From positions 1 through 21,952 of the forward strand of contig CALEZE010000139.1 in the NCBI GenBank assembly GCA_937928235.1: 21,952 bases of DNA, written 5' to 3'. This DNA is from an uncultured bacterium (GTDB taxonomy: Bacteria; Patescibacteriota; Microgenomatia; UBA8517). Made by a program: the position numbers and the translations under genes. Below the pieces are notes generated by a model, which was not told the origin of the DNA, did not search any database, and was given only the letters and a program-made list of their open reading frames with translations. Of the stretch, positions 16,402 to 21,936 are shown piece by piece. Each line of letters starts with the position of its first letter. Within the stretch, counting starts at the first letter, position 1.

Positions 16402-17298
16402 GTGGCAGAAGAAATGAATCTTGCCACCTTCCTGCACAGGTACGGCACAAGCACCGCCTGCCTAAAAGCAATTAAGGAACTTAAGTACCCCAAGGGCATT
16501 TATTGCCAAAAATGCGAAAAAGTTACTAAATTCCACAAAATAAAGGGCCGACAAGCCTATGAATGTTCCTGTGGATTCCAGGTTTATCCCCTCAAAGGAA
16601 CCATCTTTGAAAACAGTAAGACACCTCTCCAGTACTGGTTTTACGCTATTTTTGTAATGTCAGCCACTCGTTCTGGTGTATCTGCTAAACAACTACAGAG
16701 AGAGCTTGCAGTGAGCTATAAAACAGCCTGGAGAATAATGATGAAGCTCAGAAAGGTGATGGCAGAAAGTAACACAGGACTACTTACAGGTGAGGTCGAG
16801 GTAGATGAAACATTCGTAGGAGGAAAGGGTTACAACAGAGGCAGGCAATGGTGGCAAGGATGGGAAGAAAAAGAAAAACAAGTTGTCTTCGGTATGGTTG
16901 AGAGAGGCGGAAGAGTTAGGACAAGACATGTGCCAAATACCGGGAAACGTACACTTTTGAAGCCAATCAAAGGCCATATTCACCCGAAAGCGTTTATCCA
17001 TAGCGACAACCTCAATGCTTACTGGAACCTACACAAGGAGGGCTACAAACACGATTTGGTAAACCACAGTAGAAAATTTGTCGACGGACCGGCACACACC
17101 CAAAACATTGAGAACTTTTGGAGTCATTTTAAGAGAGGTGTTACGGGTGTTTACAGACATGTTTCGCCCAAGTATCTAAATCTTTACAGTGAGGAGTACG
17201 CTTTTCGCTATAACCTGAAAGGCTGTCCGGGATTCGAAAAGATTCTTGAAAATACTGTACAACCCGTATACACTAACCATGGCATCAATAATGGATAA
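16402..17298 (+). CDS. IS1595-family (ISXO2-like) DDE transposase
   Basis: This protein would cut and join the ends of a mobile element. The 298-aa protein starts with an N-terminal zinc ribbon (Cys35, Cys38, Cys55, Cys57; CQKC...CSC), followed by a helix-turn-helix-like region (about 90-120: SAKQLQRELAVSYKTAWRIM). The catalytic domain has Asp135 in EVEVDETFVGG, Asp202 in IHSDNLNAY and Glu237 in HTQNIENFWSHFKRG. All are as expected for ISXO2-like enzymes, and the frame is intact, so it may be active. Start: GTG at 16402 fits the leaderless promoter; an ATG at 16414 (MNLATFLHRYG) is an alternative that matches family starts. Its 3' end overlaps the next gene, so there is no room for a right inverted repeat directly after it. 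Confidence 0.92.
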   Translation: MAEEMNLATFLHRYGTSTACLKAIKELKYPKGIYCQKCEKVTKFHKIKGRQAYECSCGFQVYPLKGTIFENSKTPLQYWFYAIFVMSATRSGVSAKQLQRELAVSYKTAWRIMMKLRKVMAESNTGLLTGEVEVDETFVGGKGYNRGRQWWQGWEEKEKQVVFGMVERGGRVRTRHVPNTGKRTLLKPIKGHIHPKAFIHSDNLNAYWNLHKEGYKHDLVNHSRKFVDGPAHTQNIENFWSHFKRGVTGVYRHVSPKYLNLYSEEYAFRYNLKGCPGFEKILENTVQPVYTNHGINNG

Positions 17299-17998
17299 AA
17301 AGCTTCAAGTAAGGGCTTTGCAAATTGTGTTCTTCCTAGAACACATAAACTTGTCAGACAAGCTTTTCGTAGCGAGCTCTTTTCAGAAAGAGTTTGACAG
17401 CTTGTTTGACGACACACCTGTTATATTGCCCGTTCCAGACGATGCTCCACAAGAAATTCCGAGAGTTACCCTGTCTAGTAAAAACAAAACTTACGTTTGC
17501 AATATAGCGACAAACAGAGTGGACTTGGTTCACCAAATGCCCGGAGATATGAGTCCGATGGTCATAGAGGATACAAAGAAGAGTATTAATACGCTGTCGT
17601 TAAAACTGAATAAGCTCCTGACCAAGAAGCTCGAGGCGTCAAGTTACAGAACTGGGCTAATAATGAATCTTGAAGTTCCCGACCAAGATGGAGGTCTAAA
17701 ATTTATGAAGAAATACATACTAGGCAAGCCAGAAGACAATGCCATAGAAGTTCGATTACACAAACGTTATTTACAGAAGCTTAGCTCTATAGAAGTTAAC
17801 AACTGGATTAGAATAAACTCTGGAAATAAGGCTAAGAGCAGCGATGGACAACCTCCTCTAAGGATAATTTCTGATATTAATTCTGTCCAGGATAAAACTT
17901 ACAGAGTAAATGAGAAATTTACCGAGAGTTTTTTCAAAAATGCGATTGAGCTATCTCTAGAAACCGTAAGCAAAATTTTAGAAGCAGATAAAAATTAA
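17279..17998 (+). CDS. Unrecognised protein, first gene of three-gene cassette (about 239 aa)
   Basis: I do not recognise this family with confidence. The frame is open from 17246, but ATG 17279 (MASIMDKK) or ATG 17291 (MDKKLQVRAL) are the sensible starts; both lie inside the end of the transposase gene. The N-terminal part (LQVRALQIVFFLEHINLSDKLF) could form a strand-helix unit. A Pro-rich turn leads to EIPRVTLSSKNKTYVCNIATNRVDLV, then a long helix (MVIEDTKKSINTLSLKLNKLLTKK), a beta-rich middle, and a C-terminal helix (FTESFFKNAIELSLETVSKILE). The order of parts is loosely like TIGR04255-type proteins, a weak resemblance that I do not rely on. The next gene's ATG follows this TAA without any gap. 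A possible -10 (TACACT, 17269-17274) lies just before 17279. Confidence 0.75.
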   Translation: MASIMDKKLQVRALQIVFFLEHINLSDKLFVASSFQKEFDSLFDDTPVILPVPDDAPQEIPRVTLSSKNKTYVCNIATNRVDLVHQMPGDMSPMVIEDTKKSINTLSLKLNKLLTKKLEASSYRTGLIMNLEVPDQDGGLKFMKKYILGKPEDNAIEVRLHKRYLQKLSSIEVNNWIRINSGNKAKSSDGQPPLRIISDINSVQDKTYRVNEKFTESFFKNAIELSLETVSKILEADKN

Positions 17999-18622
17999 AT
18001 GTATACACACAAAGCAGCCGGTTATAGTTTAAACACAGAGTTTCCAGAAACCAGGTTTTATAAAAAACCGCAAACCCAAGAATTGGACGCGTGGATTACA
18101 GCGAAATGGACTGAAAACAGGGTTACCATAGAACAACACGTTACCCCTCGAAAGACAGACCCATCGAGCTTGTGTTCAAGTTCTCTAGATGCGCTAGAGT
18201 TTCTTCGTACACAAAACCCAAATCTGTCAGTTGACAGCTTCGTAGCAACAAAAGCTCTCAATTACTCGAAAATTCAGAAGGTGTACACGTTTGACAAAGG
18301 CAATTCCGTATCTATCAAAGTTTTTCTAGAGATGCCTACCTATGATTATCGCCTTATAAGACAACTTCTTGAAGAAGTTGAGTTTCCTTTAAAAGACTTC
18401 TTTAGAGACCGCCTGATTTTTGTGGAATATATACCAGTTTTTAAAGGAAATATTGAGCCTAAAGAAATGAGGTTAGTTTATGATAGACAAGCCAACGATT
18501 CCTGGGTAGGTCATATTCACTTTTGCAAACCAGAGACATACGAGGGTAAACCTGAAAGCTATGAGACCCAGAACTTTGAAAGTATGATGGAAATTGTAGA
18601 CCCTGGTCCACTAGACATCTAA
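17999..18622 (+). CDS. Unrecognised protein, second gene of three-gene cassette (207 aa)
   Basis: No family is recognised. The sequence shows alternating strands and helices, no signal peptide and no membrane helix, so it is probably cytoplasmic. Notable segments are ALNYSKIQKVYTFDKGNS in the middle, a helix followed by FPLKDFFRDRLIFVEYIPVF, and an acidic C terminus (ESMMEIVDPGPLDI). Only two Cys are present and no catalytic motif stands out. The ATG directly follows the TAA of the previous gene (zero gap), and the next gene begins 7 bp after this stop. The three products are therefore very likely made together and may form a complex. No Shine-Dalgarno sequence is seen, so translation may be by re-initiation. 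Confidence 0.75.
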   Translation: MYTHKAAGYSLNTEFPETRFYKKPQTQELDAWITAKWTENRVTIEQHVTPRKTDPSSLCSSSLDALEFLRTQNPNLSVDSFVATKALNYSKIQKVYTFDKGNSVSIKVFLEMPTYDYRLIRQLLEEVEFPLKDFFRDRLIFVEYIPVFKGNIEPKEMRLVYDRQANDSWVGHIHFCKPETYEGKPESYETQNFESMMEIVDPGPLDI

Positions 18623-18629
18623 AGATGAA

Positions 18630-19049
18630 ATGGCTGATATCAAGGCACACAAACTTCAGGCTCAACACAACTACAAGTTAGCAAAAGAACTTCCAGAAAA
18701 GTATCGTGACTGGATAGTAACAACTCTTTTCTACTCCGCCCTCCACTACGCAGAAATATTTGTTATTAGTAAGACAAAAAAACACTCAGAAGAAATAGCA
18801 GAGGAGGTAAACAAACTACGAAAAATAGAGGAAGATGACCGAAAACAGTCTATACATGCAGCCAGGGAGGAAGCTCTCGGAAGAAAAGACTTTGATACAC
18901 AACTAGCCTACTCCGAGCTAAGGAATATGAGCGAATGCGCAAGGTATATAGAAAGAACTCAAGGAAAGACCGGATATGACTTTATAGGAGAAGACAGTGT
19001 TAAACAAGCACGAAGACTAACAGACCTTATTAAAAAGAAACTTAAGTAG
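18630..19049 (+). CDS. HEPN-like domain protein, third gene of three-gene cassette (139 aa)
   Basis: HEPN proteins are all-helical; many are ribonucleases in toxin-antitoxin and defence systems, while others only bind nucleotides or proteins. This one is helical throughout. AQHNYKLAKELPEKYRDWIVTT followed by LFYSALHYAE is typical of a HEPN group of short stand-alone proteins, and SELRNMSECARYIE fits its last conserved helix. Between them lies Arg71-x4-His76 (RKQSIH), which fits the Rx4-6H catalytic pattern of HEPN RNases; the alternative reading is the H..R motif (His76, Arg79) seen in this subgroup. Seven bp separate it from the preceding gene. The role as an effector with the two upstream proteins as partners is inference. 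A minus-strand short ORF converges on its end. Confidence 0.78.
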   Translation: MADIKAHKLQAQHNYKLAKELPEKYRDWIVTTLFYSALHYAEIFVISKTKKHSEEIAEEVNKLRKIEEDDRKQSIHAAREEALGRKDFDTQLAYSELRNMSECARYIERTQGKTGYDFIGEDSVKQARRLTDLIKKKLK

Positions 19050-19055
19050 AGCGCC

Positions 19056-19220
19056 TTAGCTTTTGTTAGGGTTATTTTTTAACGCTTTGCGGAGGGAAGA
19101 TAAAAGCTTCTTTCCACTAATTCTGCCTCTCTCAATTTTATTCTGTAGCGCTCTGTCTTGAGGATTTTTCTCATGCCTGTCTATTATCATCCCCAATGTA
19201 ATAGGCTTATCTTTTGCCAT
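19056..19220 (-). CDS. Small basic protein of 54 aa, convergent to the HEPN gene
   Basis: This short minus-strand ORF starts with ATG (complement of 19218-19220) and ends with TAA (complement of 19056-19058), 6 bp from the HEPN gene stop. The product begins MAKDKPITLGMIIDRHEKNP and continues with QDRALQNKIERGRISGKKLL, then a Lys/Asn-rich end (SSLRKALKNNPNKS). It is strongly basic and probably helical, which could suit binding to nucleic acid or an acidic protein partner; I recognise no family. No Shine-Dalgarno sequence is visible, but an extended -10 lies 5 nt before the ATG. With the RNA element downstream it accounts for the stretch between 19050 and 19397. Confidence 0.5.
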   Translation of the reverse strand: MAKDKPITLGMIIDRHEKNPQDRALQNKIERGRISGKKLLSSLRKALKNNPNKS

Positions 19221-19225
19221 GACTC

Positions 19226-19234
19226 ATTCTATCA
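19226..19234 (-). promoter_or_regulatory. Extended -10 promoter of the basic 54-aa ORF
   Basis: On the minus strand this reads TGA-TAGAAT, ending 5 nt before the ATG, so the mRNA would be leaderless. It is the same extended -10 form as that of the transposase gene (TGG-TAGAAT). Confidence 0.4.
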
Positions 19235-19256
19235 TGCAACAGTAAGTTGGGTGGTA

Positions 19257-19262
19257 TATAAT
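19257..19262 (+). promoter_or_regulatory. -10 element of the structured RNA
   Basis: A perfect TATAAT placed about 6 nt before the structured region, which would start transcription near 19269. The -35 region (ATGCAA) is poor. It is divergent from the minus-strand promoter at 19226-19234. Confidence 0.5.
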
Positions 19263-19263
19263 T

Positions 19264-19397
19264 AGCCAAATAACCTAAACCCTTTGGGGCATGGTTTAAA
19301 GACGTTCGCACGAAGACAGCTCTCTGTCAGAGCGTGCGAACGCCACACTGGGAAACCTTTGTGAGACCGTAAGGTCAACCTGGCAGGGAGCTTTTTT
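19264..19397 (+). ncRNA. Structured RNA: candidate riboswitch-like leader or small RNA
   Basis: This non-coding stretch folds strongly by eye. Hairpin 1: TAAACC (19276-19281) with GGTTTA (19293-19298). Hairpin 2: a perfect 10-bp stem CGTTCGCACG (19303-19312) with CGTGCGAACG (19333-19342), with an inner 5-bp stem GACAG/CTGTC. Hairpin 3: GACC-GTAA-GGTC (19365-19376), closed by a GNRA loop. AGCTCTCTG (19318-19326), in the tip of hairpin 2, can instead pair over 9 positions (one G-U) with CAGGGAGCT (19384-19392). That segment holds the likely Shine-Dalgarno GGGAG of the next ORF and runs into six T. The two pairings exclude each other, as in a switch that hides a ribosome site or ends transcription. 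I find no match to SRP RNA, tmRNA, RNase P RNA, 6S RNA or a riboswitch class I know by sequence. Confidence 0.6.
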
Positions 19398-19646
19398 GTG
19401 AAGAAAATAAGAACATTACTAAAAGTAATAGGTTACGGGCTTTTGGTGATTTGGGTATTGGGTATGGCGTATGATGGTTTCACAAATTGGGGCATCATTG
19501 GCTTTTTCGCTGGCTTTTTCCTCTTCATTCCTTTTACTATCTACACCCTTTTCTTGTTTCTAATTACTGGTCAGTTTGGGGAACTAGTAGTTTCAATACT
19601 TTACCTGGCCTTCACATACCTTCTGATTTTTCAGGCTGACGAGTGA
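19398..19646 (+). CDS. Small membrane protein (82 aa) downstream of the structured RNA
   Basis: The product is very hydrophobic, with three likely membrane helices (about 8-24, 32-57 and 62-78), a basic N terminus (MKKIRTLLK) and an acidic end (FQADE). I recognise no family. The GTG start lies 7 nt after GGGAG, which itself is part of the structured RNA upstream, so expression is probably controlled by that RNA. It is the last gene of the island and stops 31 bp before the right direct repeat. Candidate roles include a transporter-like or stress protein, or a toxic membrane peptide; none is supported by a motif. Confidence 0.65.
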   Translation: MKKIRTLLKVIGYGLLVIWVLGMAYDGFTNWGIIGFFAGFFLFIPFTIYTLFLFLITGQFGELVVSILYLAFTYLLIFQADE

Positions 19647-19657
19647 ACTAGCCTCGC

Positions 19658-19672
19658 ACATGGCTATACGGG
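19658..19672 (-). repeat. Right imperfect inverted repeat of the island
   Basis: Read on the minus strand, CCCGTATAGCCATGT resembles CCCAATAACCATGT at 16092-16105 at the other island end. It lies 5 bp inside the right direct repeat. Confidence 0.4.
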
Positions 19673-19677
19673 ATAAT

Positions 19678-19690
19678 TGCCTAGATTAGG
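19678..19690 (+). repeat. Right copy of 13-bp direct repeat flanking the island
   Basis: TGCCTAGATTAGG, identical to 16070-16082. With the following C it forms a perfect dyad (GCCTA-GAT-TAGGC, 19679-19691). It lies 2 bp before the -35 of the tuf promoter, so it could also be an operator-like site. Confidence 0.75.
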
Positions 19691-19692
19691 CC

Positions 19693-19722
19693 TTGACATG
19701 CGTAAGGAGTGTTTTTTATAAT
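19693..19722 (+). promoter_or_regulatory. tuf promoter P1 (consensus sigma70 type)
   Basis: TTGACA (19693-19698), an 18-bp spacer and TATAAT (19717-19722). The transcript would start near 19729 and carry a leader of about 75 nt with a short hairpin, GGGC/GCCC (19732-19745). Confidence 0.8.
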
Positions 19723-19753
19723 TCCTAACGTGGGCCAAGGAGCCCTCGTTTGT

Positions 19754-19782
19754 TTGTAAAGAGGCAGGAGAACTGCTAAAAT
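19754..19782 (+). promoter_or_regulatory. tuf promoter P2 (extended -10)
   Basis: TTGTAA (19754-19759), a 17-bp spacer and extended -10 TGC-TAAAAT (19774-19782). The transcript would start near 19789, about 17 nt before the tuf ATG. Tandem promoters fit a gene that needs very high expression. Confidence 0.5.
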
Positions 19783-19805
19783 ACAAAAACTGAAAAGCAA
19801 ATAAA

Positions 19806-21008
19806 ATGGCAGGAGACACAAAATCAAAATTTGAAAGGACAAAGCCACATGTCAACATCGGCACAATTGGCCATGTCGACCATGGTAAGACCACTTTAAC
19901 GGCAGCTATTTCTACAGTTCTATCTAAGAATGTTTCAGGTGGTGCGAACAAAGCTTACAAGTTTGACGAGATAGACAATGCTCCAGAAGAGAAAGAGCGA
20001 GGTGTTACCATTAACATTTCTCACATTGAGTACGAGACAGACAAGCGCCACTATGCCCACATTGACGCTCCTGGTCACGCTGACTACATCAAAAACATGA
20101 TCACAGGCGCCGCCCAGATGGATGGCGCTATTTTAGTTATATCAGCAGCAGATGGCCCAATGCCTCAAACAAGAGAGCATGTCATCTTGGCAAGACAGGT
20201 CAATGTTCCTGCTTTAATCGTTTTCCTTAACAAGGTTGACACAGTGGATGACCCTGAAATTGTTGACCTAGTTGAAGCAGATGTAAGAGATCTTCTTAAG
20301 AAATACGAATACCCAGGAGACGAAGTTCCTATAATCAAAGGTTCAGCTCTCAAAGCACTTGAGGGTGATGCTGAAGCTGAAAAGCAGATAATGGAGCTCA
20401 TGAAGGCAGCTGATGAATATATCCCTGATCCAAAAAGGGATACAGACAAACCTTTCCTTATGCCTGTTGAGGATGTTTTCTCAATTAAAGGTCGAGGAAC
20501 AGTTGCTACTGGTAGGGTTGAGAGAGGGGAGCTTAAGGTAAACGAGGAAATCGAACTTGTCGGAATCAAGGACACCACAAGCACAACTGTTACAGGTCTT
20601 GAGATGTTTAGAAAAATTTTGGACGAAACCGTTGCAGGAGACAATGTTGGAGTTCTTTTGAGGGGTGTTGAAAAGAACGATATTGAAAGAGGCCAAGTGT
20701 TGGCAAAACCAGGCTCAGTTACCCCTCACACAGAGTTTGAAGCAGAAGTATATATCCTTTCTAAGGAAGAGGGTGGTAGGCACACACCGTTCTTCACTGG
20801 TTACAAGCCACAATTCTTCGTGCGAACAGCAGATGTGACAGGCGAGGTAACACTTCCGGAGGGAATTGAAATGGTTATGCCTGGAGACTCTGCAAAGATG
20901 AAGGTTAAACTAATTGCCCCTGTTGCTATGGAGGATGGTTTGAGATTCGCAATTCGAGAGGGTGGTAGCACAGTTGGAGCTGGAGTTATCACAAAGGTAG
21001 TTAAATAA
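19806..21008 (+). CDS. tuf: Translation elongation factor Tu
   Basis: EF-Tu brings aminoacyl-tRNA to the ribosome. At 400 aa it has the normal length. G1 is GHVDHGKTT, the switch I region reads DNAPEEKERGVTINISHIEY, G3 is DAPGHADY, G4 is NKVD (intact, unlike EF-G here) and G5 lies in GSALKAL. Domains II and III follow (SIKGRGTVATGRVERG; GGRHTPFFTGYKPQFFVRTADVTG; MVMPGD; REGGSTVGAG). The last motif has Ser where Arg or Lys is usual. No clear Shine-Dalgarno sequence precedes the ATG (AGCAAATAAA). It is separated from fusA by the island but keeps its own promoters, so the insertion should not silence it. rpsJ follows after 28 bp. Confidence 0.98.
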   Translation: MAGDTKSKFERTKPHVNIGTIGHVDHGKTTLTAAISTVLSKNVSGGANKAYKFDEIDNAPEEKERGVTINISHIEYETDKRHYAHIDAPGHADYIKNMITGAAQMDGAILVISAADGPMPQTREHVILARQVNVPALIVFLNKVDTVDDPEIVDLVEADVRDLLKKYEYPGDEVPIIKGSALKALEGDAEAEKQIMELMKAADEYIPDPKRDTDKPFLMPVEDVFSIKGRGTVATGRVERGELKVNEEIELVGIKDTTSTTVTGLEMFRKILDETVAGDNVGVLLRGVEKNDIERGQVLAKPGSVTPHTEFEAEVYILSKEEGGRHTPFFTGYKPQFFVRTADVTGEVTLPEGIEMVMPGDSAKMKVKLIAPVAMEDGLRFAIREGGSTVGAGVITKVVK

Positions 21009-21036
21009 GGTTGTTCGCACCTGAAAAAGGGCTAAA

Positions 21037-21345
21037 ATGCCAGTAGGAAGACTTCGAGTAAAGCTAAAAAGCTATGACCACCGCGTAATCGACGAAGCGG
21101 CGGCTAAGATATTGGATTCAGCAATAGCAACTGGCGCAAAAATTGTAGGCCCTATCCCCCTTCCAACCAAAAGAACCGTTATTCCTGTACTTAAATCCCC
21201 ATTTACAGACAAAGACGCCCAGGAACATTTTGAGGTTTTGGTGCACAAAAGACTGATTGACCTGCAAGACCCTTCTGAGCGCACAATCGATTCTCTTTCC
21301 AACTTGGATCTTCCAGCAGGAGTCTCCATAGAAGTGAAGATGTAA
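21037..21345 (+). CDS. rpsJ: 30S ribosomal protein S10
   Basis: S10 is part of the 30S head and, as NusE, of antitermination complexes. The product (102 aa) has the expected LRVKLKSYDHRVIDEAAAKI start, GPIPLPTKRTVIPVLKSPFTDKDA-like middle, FEVLVHKRLIDLQDPSERTID and the end LPAGVSIEVKM. A weak Shine-Dalgarno (AAGGG) lies about 5 nt before the ATG. It is placed after tuf as in many bacteria, but the usual next gene, rplC, is absent; a GNAT gene follows 5 bp later. Confidence 0.97.
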   Translation: MPVGRLRVKLKSYDHRVIDEAAAKILDSAIATGAKIVGPIPLPTKRTVIPVLKSPFTDKDAQEHFEVLVHKRLIDLQDPSERTIDSLSNLDLPAGVSIEVKM

Positions 21346-21350
21346 AGCGC

Positions 21351-21878
21351 ATGAGTTTTCGAGTAAGAAAGGCCTCGCTCAGAGACATAGAAGGTTTTTT
21401 CGAATTATTCAAAAAGAGTTTACAGACCCAGTTTCCTCAATATACGAACAACACAATCAGGTACTTTTTAGATGTCGATTATCGTTTGTCTTGGCTGAAG
21501 GAAGCAATAACAGAAAAAAAGAGGCTCGTACTTATAGCCGAAACGAGCAAGGGCGAGATAATTGGGTATCTGTTTTCGGGGAAGCCTTATGGGGGTGTGG
21601 GGTTTTGTAACTGGGTTGCTGTTGATGACAAATATAAAAAACAGGGGGTCGGCACAGCCTTGCTAAACAAATGGGAAGATGTCATGAAGAAACAAGGGGC
21701 TCATATAGTGCAACTTCTGACCGTGGAAAGAAACATTGCGTTTTATAAGAGTCGAGGGTACAAGCTAGTGGGGGAAATCCCAGACAATTATTTTGGTACA
21801 AATGACCACCTTTTTTACAAGCTTCTCCAGAAGCCGAAAGAAACCAATTTTCTTCGTGGATACCTCAAGAAAAGGTAG
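21351..21878 (+). CDS. GNAT-family N-acetyltransferase (175 aa)
   Basis: GNAT enzymes move an acetyl group from acetyl-CoA to an amine on a small molecule, peptide or protein. The fold is readable: an N-terminal strand and helix (FRVRKASLRDIEGFFELF), the central strand before GFCNWVAVDDKYKKQGVGTALL with the acetyl-CoA pyrophosphate-binding loop KKQGVG (about 96-101), and the C-terminal VERNIAFYKSRGYKLVGEI with the Asn and Tyr typical of the last part of the domain. The substrate cannot be told. Placed 5 bp after rpsJ, it is probably co-transcribed with tuf and rpsJ. A link to ribosomal protein acetylation (as by RimI/RimJ/RimL) is possible but not supported by sequence. Confidence 0.88.
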   Translation: MSFRVRKASLRDIEGFFELFKKSLQTQFPQYTNNTIRYFLDVDYRLSWLKEAITEKKRLVLIAETSKGEIIGYLFSGKPYGGVGFCNWVAVDDKYKKQGVGTALLNKWEDVMKKQGAHIVQLLTVERNIAFYKSRGYKLVGEIPDNYFGTNDHLFYKLLQKPKETNFLRGYLKKR

Positions 21879-21898
21879 GTGCATTTTGCCCGAAATTG

Positions 21899-21927
21899 TT
21901 GAAAACTAGGTTCACATACGATATAAT
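21899..21927 (+). promoter_or_regulatory. Strong promoter for the gene leaving the window
   Basis: TTGAAA (21899-21904), a 17-bp spacer and TATAAT (21922-21927). The transcript would start near 21934, three nt before a GTG at 21937. Confidence 0.7.
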
Positions 21928-21936
21928 CTCGCTATC

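Larger units (their letters stand above)
16070..19690. mobile_element. Accessory island (putative IS1595-type transposon with passenger genes) between fusA and tuf
   Basis: The segment separates fusA from tuf, which are normally adjacent. It is bounded by identical 13-bp direct repeats and carries an IS1595-like transposase followed without a gap by other genes. Imperfect inverted repeats lie inside the direct repeats. If one repeat and the intervening DNA are removed, the fusA stop is joined at once to the tuf promoter, which is what an uninterrupted operon would look like. IS1595-family elements with passenger genes are known. Whether the whole segment moves as one unit, or several events built it, cannot be told from one sequence. 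The family's usual target duplication is about 8 bp, so 13 bp is not a perfect fit. Confidence 0.6.

Noticed and set aside
17279..17998. Firm assignment to TIGR04255
   Set aside because: Only the rough order of helices and strands is alike; the N-terminal signature of that family is not seen, so I leave it unassigned.
19264..19397. Structured RNA as SRP RNA, tmRNA, RNase P RNA or 6S RNA
   Set aside because: The SRP GGTCAGG/GGAA core, the tmRNA tRNA-like ends, the RNase P GAGGAAAGTCC-type core, and the long closing stem of 6S RNA are not present.
21033..21038. TAAAAT before rpsJ as a promoter
   Set aside because: It overlaps the ATG itself, so a transcript starting downstream would lack the start codon.
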